From a virus, in the IMG/VR virus record IMGVR_UViG_3300030107_001678, positions 1 to 62,449 of that record: a DNA stretch of 62,449 bases; one strand, written 5' to 3'. The notes under the pieces are model-generated. The model was not told the DNA's origin. It made no database searches and saw nothing but the letters and a program-made list of their open reading frames with translations. Of the stretch, positions 57,425 to 62,449 are shown one piece after another. Within the stretch, counting starts at the first letter, position 1; every line of letters begins with the position of its first letter. A program made the position numbers and the translations under genes.

Positions 57425-59295
57425 TATCTTCTACCATCAGGTTGTATTGCAAGTCTAATAGATCCCCATCTCCAACTTGTTCCTGCAGCATTACACGATA
57501 CTCTTACTCTCCCCTGTCTTCCTCGTGCTCTTAAATCTATTTTTGTTGTATCTTCTGTTACTGTATGTGGTGGATTTGGTTTTTCTCTAGATGTTCCACT
57601 TTCAGGAAAGTCTTTTGTCTTAATAGAAAAACTTAATGATCCATCACTAATTGTAAAATCAGGTATAACTCTACTTAAAAACATTATATCATTACCATCT
57701 TGTATATCAAAATCTGCTGATTCAATAAAGGATGATATAGCTACACCATCTGCTGTATAAACTCCATTAGGTTCATTATTATATAAATAATTTTTATCTC
57801 CACTTATACCTGTTGTAATTGTATTTCCAAATACAGTTTTATCTGCAAAGGTTGTAAAAATACCTGAACCATATGTCCAATAGTTTTCATCAGGAGACCA
57901 TATAACATAACTATCACATTCAGTAGAATTAGTAGAAGGATATAACCAAATAATTTCTTTAAATTGTGAGTTTATTCCACAAAATATTTTATCTTTTTGA
58001 TCTACATTTAATCTATCAAATATATATCTTCTAACTGTACAAGGTAAACTTCGTACTTGTCCATCAAACATATAGAAATTATCATATCCCATCCATACTG
58101 CTCGACCATCATAATCTACTGCTGCATGTTGTGCTATTAATCCACAATTAGTTCCTAGTTGTTGTAGTCTAAATATAAAAGGTGGACCTACAAAAGTCAT
58201 AGACCATAAAGAATTATCAGTCCATATATTAATAGCATTACGAGATCTTACTCCACCTACAATTTTTGTACCATCAGCAACAACAACTTCACCAGAGGTA
58301 GAACTTACAGAAGGAACCCAATTTGTATAATCTTCTTGATCACTCCATCTAATAGTCATAGGATCATAAGTTCCTGTAGGTGATGCAGTTGTATTAAATG
58401 AATTACTTCCTAAAGCAATTAAATGTCTATCATTAGGAGATACAATAACACTATCAACAGTTGTAGGTGTTGAATTAGTAGCACCTGAAACTAATGTAGC
58501 TCTTAATGGTGTTGTTGAAGCATCTGCATCCCAATAATAAATAGATCCTTTTCTTCTATTTGCTACAACATCTTCACCCCAATTATCTAAACTCCATTGT
58601 GTTATCTCACTTGAGAAATCACTAGCACCTGCAGAAGTTGGTTGATTCCATGCTCTTGTTTCTGATGCACATACAGTTGCTTGATAAGATGCAGCACCAT
58701 ATCCTAAACCTGTAACAGCATTTGATACACCAGTTGATAATAAATAATGTATTGTTCCACCACCTGAAGATGATTGAGCAACACTTGCTGTTGCTGTTAC
58801 ATCTATTGCTAATGTATTCGCATTAATAACACTTACTGCATAGGTATTAGTACCTAATAATATATTTCCACCTATAGTTGTAGGACTTAAACTTGTAAAA
58901 AATATCCAGTCACCAGTTTGTCTACCATGAGCAGTAGCAGAAATTGTTACAACATTTGCACTTAACGCTACAGAAAAAGCATTTGCTAAAGTTGTAGATG
59001 CTGATACAGGTGTAACATCAAATATTTCATCACCATTATGCTGATACAATTTTTGAGCTGTACCAAACATAGCTCTTTTAAATTGATCATTATCTGACCA
59101 TGTTATTAAATCTCTTCCAGCTCCATTAAATGATGCAGATACTTTTGTTTCATAACCACCAATATTTTCTGGCTTACCTGCACGAAATCTAACTTTATCT
59201 ACATCATACCAAGAATTTTCTTCAGCATACTGAGTTGATTCTCGTTTGACACCAGCTTCAAAATCAAGTTTTACGAGTTTAGAACTTGTTGACAT
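57424..59295 (-). CDS. Tail hub / tail stabilisation protein, P22 gp10-like
   Basis: 623 residues, nearly all beta strands. The start KLDFEAGVKRESTQYAEENS and WYDVDKVRFRAGKPENIGGY is characteristic of podovirus tail nozzle or stabilisation proteins, followed by blade-like repeats (LYQHNGDEIFDVTPVS, NIWTDNSLWSMTFVGPPFIF, AVWMGYDNFYMFDGQVRSLP, IIWLYPSTNSTECDSYVIWS). The end has RARGRQGRVRVSCNAAGTSW. It would form the lower tail through which DNA leaves. It lies upstream of the internal-protein genes and downstream of a fibre gene. Confidence 0.75.
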   Translation of the reverse strand: MSTSSKLVKLDFEAGVKRESTQYAEENSWYDVDKVRFRAGKPENIGGYETKVSASFNGAGRDLITWSDNDQFKRAMFGTAQKLYQHNGDEIFDVTPVSASTTLANAFSVALSANVVTISATAHGRQTGDWIFFTSLSPTTIGGNILLGTNTYAVSVINANTLAIDVTATASVAQSSSGGGTIHYLLSTGVSNAVTGLGYGAASYQATVCASETRAWNQPTSAGASDFSSEITQWSLDNWGEDVVANRRKGSIYYWDADASTTPLRATLVSGATNSTPTTVDSVIVSPNDRHLIALGSNSFNTTASPTGTYDPMTIRWSDQEDYTNWVPSVSSTSGEVVVADGTKIVGGVRSRNAINIWTDNSLWSMTFVGPPFIFRLQQLGTNCGLIAQHAAVDYDGRAVWMGYDNFYMFDGQVRSLPCTVRRYIFDRLNVDQKDKIFCGINSQFKEIIWLYPSTNSTECDSYVIWSPDENYWTYGSGIFTTFADKTVFGNTITTGISGDKNYLYNNEPNGVYTADGVAISSFIESADFDIQDGNDIMFLSRVIPDFTISDGSLSFSIKTKDFPESGTSREKPNPPHTVTEDTTKIDLRARGRQGRVRVSCNAAGTSWRWGSIRLAIQPDGRR

Positions 59296-59300
59296 ATATT

Positions 59301-60224
59301 TTACCTATCAAAGTTTTTTAATAAAGCTGCATCTATTGTTGTTGCACTCCTTGCTATATAACAAAGTATATCAACATCACTTGCTCCTGTACTTAATGTA
59401 GGAACTGTTGCAGATACAAATTGCCATGCTGTATTATATCCTAAAGTTCTACTTCCTGTACCATCTTGAATAACATGTATAGTTCCACTCTGTCCTGCTG
59501 TACAATTTGCAGGAGCTTTTAATGTTCTATTACCTCCAAGAGTAACAACAAAGTTATTTCCTAATGCAAAGTTTACACTTACACATGCTGCATCAGTTAC
59601 TGTTACCATAGCACTATAAGCTCTAGCTGATGTTCCTATTTTTAAAGAACCTGCTTCATATGTTATATTACCTCTTATAGTTGTATCTGTTGTTACAGAA
59701 GTTCTAACATATCGTAAATCTGCTGCTGAAACTTCTGGTACATTAGAAGCACATACTCCTATATCTGCTGAAGCTGCTGTACCTAATCCTAATCCTTTAG
59801 CATTAGTAGGATATACAGAAGTACCATCACAAACAACTAAACCTACTGCACCAAAAGGAATATTATATCCATCTCCAGAAGCTGTTTTAATTTTAACTAT
59901 ATCAGATGCAGTTGTATTTGCTGATACAACATTATTAATTACATATGATTTAGAATTAGCAGGTATAATAAGTGATATAGTATTATTAGTACCACCTACA
60001 GAACCTTTAACTTCTAAAAAAGCTGCACGAGGTACATCACTAGCACCATTAACTGCTGATAAAGTTACAGTTGCATTTGCTCCTATTTCAACTGTTGTAT
60101 AACCTGCTATGGCATCATCAACTAAACTGATAACACCATCATTTAAAACTGTACCCCAAGAATTAGGATTATCTCCATCTCCTTGTTTTGTCAGTCTTAT
60201 TCTACTTGTGTATGTTGATGCCAT
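59301..60224 (-). CDS. Tail fibre/adhesin protein
   Basis: 307 residues. The N-terminus STYTSRIRLTKQGDGDNPNS with WGTVLNDGVISLVDDAIAGY is a widespread phage fibre start that joins the tail. The middle is strand-rich (NTISLIIPANSKSYVINNVV, IVKIKTASGDGYNIPFGAVG). The C-terminal 100 residues (CVSVNFALGNNFVVTLGGNR, SGTIHVIQDGTGSRTLGYNT) match the C-terminus of the repeat fibre at 3098-5557 (SLNFGACQNF, GSIFLTQQGG). The two fibres therefore share a tip or chaperone domain but differ in shaft. AGGAG stands six bases before the ATG. Confidence 0.75.
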   Translation of the reverse strand: MASTYTSRIRLTKQGDGDNPNSWGTVLNDGVISLVDDAIAGYTTVEIGANATVTLSAVNGASDVPRAAFLEVKGSVGGTNNTISLIIPANSKSYVINNVVSANTTASDIVKIKTASGDGYNIPFGAVGLVVCDGTSVYPTNAKGLGLGTAASADIGVCASNVPEVSAADLRYVRTSVTTDTTIRGNITYEAGSLKIGTSARAYSAMVTVTDAACVSVNFALGNNFVVTLGGNRTLKAPANCTAGQSGTIHVIQDGTGSRTLGYNTAWQFVSATVPTLSTGASDVDILCYIARSATTIDAALLKNFDR

Positions 60225-60233
60225 TATGTACTC

Positions 60234-60572
60234 CTATTGTATTGTTTCTACTTTACTATCTATATCATAGTTGGCTCCACTATGATCTGCTCCTATTAAA
60301 GCACAGGAAAATCTTTCTCCATTTGTTATTACGATTGTCCATGCTCCATTATTATTATTAACGAATAATTCTATAAGTTCATTATCACTATTTACTGCCC
60401 ACCATTTACGTGCTTCACCATGTTCTTTTTTTAAATTGCCTGTAAGTTCATCATGTGTTGCACATAATAAAGTTTTCATATAAGTTCTTGTTTGTACATC
60501 TATATCTTGAGCTTTTACATTTACTATAAAACTTAATAATCCTGCTATTATTCCTACGATAATATATTTCAT
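60234..60572 (-). CDS. Small exported protein
   Basis: 112 residues. Signal peptide KYIIVGIIAGLLSFIVNVKA with likely cleavage before QDIDVQT. The mature part has two cysteines (LLCATHDELTGNLKKEHGEA and RFSCALIGADHSG) and strands (ELIELFVNNNNGAWTIVITN). It lies between a fibre gene and the DUF4376-like gene. An exported protein here may act at the cell surface, for example in exclusion, or be carried on the particle. Function unknown. Confidence 0.65.
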   Translation of the reverse strand: MKYIIVGIIAGLLSFIVNVKAQDIDVQTRTYMKTLLCATHDELTGNLKKEHGEARKWWAVNSDNELIELFVNNNNGAWTIVITNGERFSCALIGADHSGANYDIDSKVETIQ

Positions 60573-60573
60573 A

Positions 60574-61197
60574 TTATGTTCCTAATTCTGTCCAACGATT
60601 AACTCTAGCTACTACATCTACTGTTCCATCTGCTTTATAAGTATCAGTATGTAATGCTATAAATGCATTCATATCTGCTGCATTAGTTATTGCTGTTTCT
60701 ATATCAGTTGCATCAGAACGTATTGCATTTCTCCATGTTTGTATATTAGATGGTATTGCTGTTCCTGCATCTGCTTTACGTATTATATACCAATCTGTTT
60801 GTGATAAAAATCCTTCTTGCTGTTTTTTAACTTTTTGTATAGCATTATGTTTTAATCCATAATTAATAACTTGATTACCATCTTTATCTTTTAATTTATT
60901 TCCATCTTCATCTGTTGCATCTTCATTTTCTAATTTTCTATCAGCAGCTTTAACTCCAATAGTTCTTATTACACTATTACCATCTCCTGCTATTGCATCT
61001 GAATGATTTTTTTCTATATAATAATTAGTATCAAGATGTGATCCTGAAATAACTACAGGTACAATACCTAAATCTTTACGTTGTGCATCTGTCCATATTG
61101 TAAATATTTGAGAAGAATAACGTACATTATTTAATACTATAGATTGTTTTCTATCATAGTATTCTACTATTTTATTACTTTCTATTCGTGCCCACAT
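60574..61197 (-). CDS. DUF4376-like tail-associated protein, copy B
   Basis: 207 residues, paralogue of the partial gene at 1-628. Start MWARIESNKIVEYYDRKQSI, middle GIVPVVISGSHLDTNYYIEK and SVIRTIGVKAADRKLENED, end FIALHTDTYKADGTVDVVAR. An insertion rich in Asp/Lys (DEDGNKLKDKDGNQVINYG) is also in copy A. Position directly after a LamG-like fibre is the same in both copies, so fibre and this gene travel as a unit. A fibre-assembly or tail accessory role is inferred. Confidence 0.75.
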   Translation of the reverse strand: MWARIESNKIVEYYDRKQSIVLNNVRYSSQIFTIWTDAQRKDLGIVPVVISGSHLDTNYYIEKNHSDAIAGDGNSVIRTIGVKAADRKLENEDATDEDGNKLKDKDGNQVINYGLKHNAIQKVKKQQEGFLSQTDWYIIRKADAGTAIPSNIQTWRNAIRSDATDIETAITNAADMNAFIALHTDTYKADGTVDVVARVNRWTELGT

Positions 61198-61206
61198 ATT
61201 TTATTC

Positions 61207-62449
61207 CTATCTTGCTGTTGCGTATTTAAATGGATTTTTTGCCATAGCAAAGTAGATATAATTTCCACTACCAGCATTTCCAGTTGCATTTGATGTTCTT
61301 AATTTGAACCCATTGGAAAGTATATCTATTGCTCTTGATGCTTGATTTTCTTCAGCAGCAGTTAAATCTGGATATAAAACTGCATTACCTGATGAATCTA
61401 AATTATAACCTACTCTTTTATTATCATATATTAACCAGTTATCTACTACTAATTCTTTAACTATAATCATTGCAGGTCTAAATCCAGTATAGACAAATGT
61501 ACCATCATTATCACCATTTCCAACATATGTACCTGATTTAATATAACCTTCACAATTTGCAAAACAATAAACAATTATACTTTCACCTGAACCATTATTA
61601 TTATTACCATCTACTGTAAATACAGTTGAAGTAGGCATAACTCCTCCCCAACCTTTATATGATTGATTTGTATAAAGTGCAGCATTTGAATTTAAAACTA
61701 ATGAATTACTAGCAGCATTAGAACCACCTATAGTTGCACCTCCATAATCACTAAAAAATACAGACCATTCATCAGCTTTATCATAATTTTTTAATATCAT
61801 ACAAGTTGGAGCAGAACTTAATCCATGTCCTATAGTTTCTGCATTACTCCATGAATCATTTTGTCCTTCAAATTTTACAATAGAAAAATGTCCAGATGGA
61901 TCAACTTGTACTGTAGAATTTGTTGAACCATTACTATTTGTAGATGTTGTTCCACCATTTGCTCTCCATGACCAACCAACATAAGTTCCTGTACCATTCA
62001 TACCATCTGTATAATTAGTAGGATAAGTTGTATCTGTAGCAAATGTACTACCCATATCTCCATTACTAGATTTATCTGTACTAGCAGTTGTTTCATTTGG
62101 TGCTAACATATAATTAGGACCTCTTGTTGAATCTCTTAATACATGCCTTTGTGATGTACTTCTACTTTTTGTCCATACAACATCAGGTTTAAAACCTAAT
62201 CCATGCGTTATTTGTGCAACACCACTACTACTTAAAGTGCCAGTATACAAATTAGTACCAAACAATTTCTGTGGATAATCATCATCAGTTTGTGCAGGAT
62301 CAACTTCATCTACTACTGGTTGATTACCAGAACATAATGCTAAAAATCCTGAAGGCACAGAATATTTAAAGTTACCATAACCTGTTCCATCACTATTTCC
62401 ACCTGCTGTAACATTTCCAGCAAAAGTACCATCTTGTCCAAAATTAAGA
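61207..62449 (-). CDS. LamG-like tail fibre, copy B (cut by right edge)
   Basis: The frame is open through the right edge, so the N-terminal part, including the LamG/SPRY region, is outside the window; the ATG at 62358 is internal, because the codons before it (LNFGQDGTFAGNVTAGGN) match the middle of copy A at 639-3098. The visible 414 residues match copy A from there to the identical end NPFKYATAR, with the same repeated module (GLGFKPDVVWTKSR, GLSSAPTCMILKN, ANCEGYIKSGTYVGNGD). The two copies differ much more in the middle than near the right edge, where 84 bases are identical. Confidence 0.78.
   Translation of the reverse strand, partial: LNFGQDGTFAGNVTAGGNSDGTGYGNFKYSVPSGFLALCSGNQPVVDEVDPAQTDDDYPQKLFGTNLYTGTLSSSGVAQITHGLGFKPDVVWTKSRSTSQRHVLRDSTRGPNYMLAPNETTASTDKSSNGDMGSTFATDTTYPTNYTDGMNGTGTYVGWSWRANGGTTSTNSNGSTNSTVQVDPSGHFSIVKFEGQNDSWSNAETIGHGLSSAPTCMILKNYDKADEWSVFFSDYGGATIGGSNAASNSLVLNSNAALYTNQSYKGWGGVMPTSTVFTVDGNNNNGSGESIIVYCFANCEGYIKSGTYVGNGDNDGTFVYTGFRPAMIIVKELVVDNWLIYDNKRVGYNLDSSGNAVLYPDLTAAEENQASRAIDILSNGFKLRTSNATGNAGSGNYIYFAMAKNPFKYATAR
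62366..62449. repeat. Exact 84-base repeat of 1738-1821 at the right edge
   Basis: Bases 62366-62449 are identical, in the same orientation, to 1738-1821 inside the other LamG-like fibre gene. Similarity continues with scattered mismatches to about 62260 (1640). The window ends inside the repeat, which suggests that an assembler stopped there and not a natural phage end. Confidence 0.8.

Noticed and set aside
62366-62449. Direct terminal repeat of a linear phage genome
   Set aside because: The matching copy is at 1738-1821, inside a homologous gene, not at the left edge.
1-62449. Lysogeny genes, integrase, attachment sites, tRNAs, phage RNA polymerase
   Set aside because: Looked for on both strands; none found in the visible frames, so no such feature is reported.

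Overview
ORGANISM. The window is one AT-rich, densely packed genome segment of a lytic-looking tailed bacteriophage. It carries terminase, portal, scaffold, major capsid, head-tail adaptors, fibres, large ejection-type proteins and a T7-like replisome. There is no sheath, baseplate or tape-measure gene, which suggests a podovirus. No integrase, tRNA or phage RNA polymerase is visible, so transcription probably uses host RNA polymerase at the near-consensus sigma-70 promoters listed here. The accessory genes (class II B12-dependent ribonucleotide reductase, GroES, Hsp20, IscA-type protein, DUF1289, a PqqA-like peptide) are of the kind seen in marine phages of Alphaproteobacteria (SAR11/SAR116). 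That host assignment is inference; nothing in the sequence names the host. LAYOUT. (1) 1-21235, minus strand: structural arm. Read from 21235 downwards it holds terminase large subunit, a three-gene cassette with shared terminal tags (coiled-coil protein, GNAT, ADP-ribosyltransferase-like), portal, a PqqA-like 24-residue peptide, GroES-like protein, scaffold, capsid, adaptors, two small membrane proteins (holin candidates), a repeat fibre and a LamG-like fibre. The left edge cuts a DUF4376-like gene. (2) 21236-21946: AT-rich non-coding control region with a promoter, palindromes, a Fur-box-like site and a G-rich patch. (3) 21947-23174, minus: three genes including a Gp88-like cysteine protein. 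(4) 23175-23615: divergent control region with an array of palindromic repeats between two promoters. (5) 23616-43918, plus: early/middle arm. About 20 tiny acidic proteins come first, then a SleB-type hydrolase, primase-helicase, DNA polymerase A, endonuclease VII-like protein, PD-(D/E)XK nucleases, SSB, GIY-YIG nuclease, DUF3310, NrdJ, DUF1289, Hsp20, two glycosyltransferase genes, a methyltransferase and the terminase small subunit. (6) 43919-62449, minus: second part of the late arm, with exported proteins, IscA-like protein, 1412-, 672- and 776-residue virion proteins, tail hub, fibres, and second copies of the DUF4376-like and LamG-fibre genes; the right edge cuts the latter. Both edges fall in the duplicated fibre module, and the last 84 bases repeat 1738-1821 exactly. 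The two minus arms are therefore probably contiguous in a circular map broken in this repeat. HOW IT WORKS TOGETHER. Palindromic sites at 23240-23431 probably control the switch between the divergent arms. The plus arm replicates DNA and supplies dNTPs. The minus arms build the particle, helped by phage GroES. The cassette beside the portal looks like cargo packaged in the head and delivered to the host. MOST UNUSUAL POINTS: the PqqA-like peptide in the capsid operon; the shared N- and C-terminal tags on an ART-like protein, a GNAT and a coiled-coil protein; two genes whose only well-placed start codon is AUA; and a glycosyltransferase/methyltransferase/MptE-like fusion.
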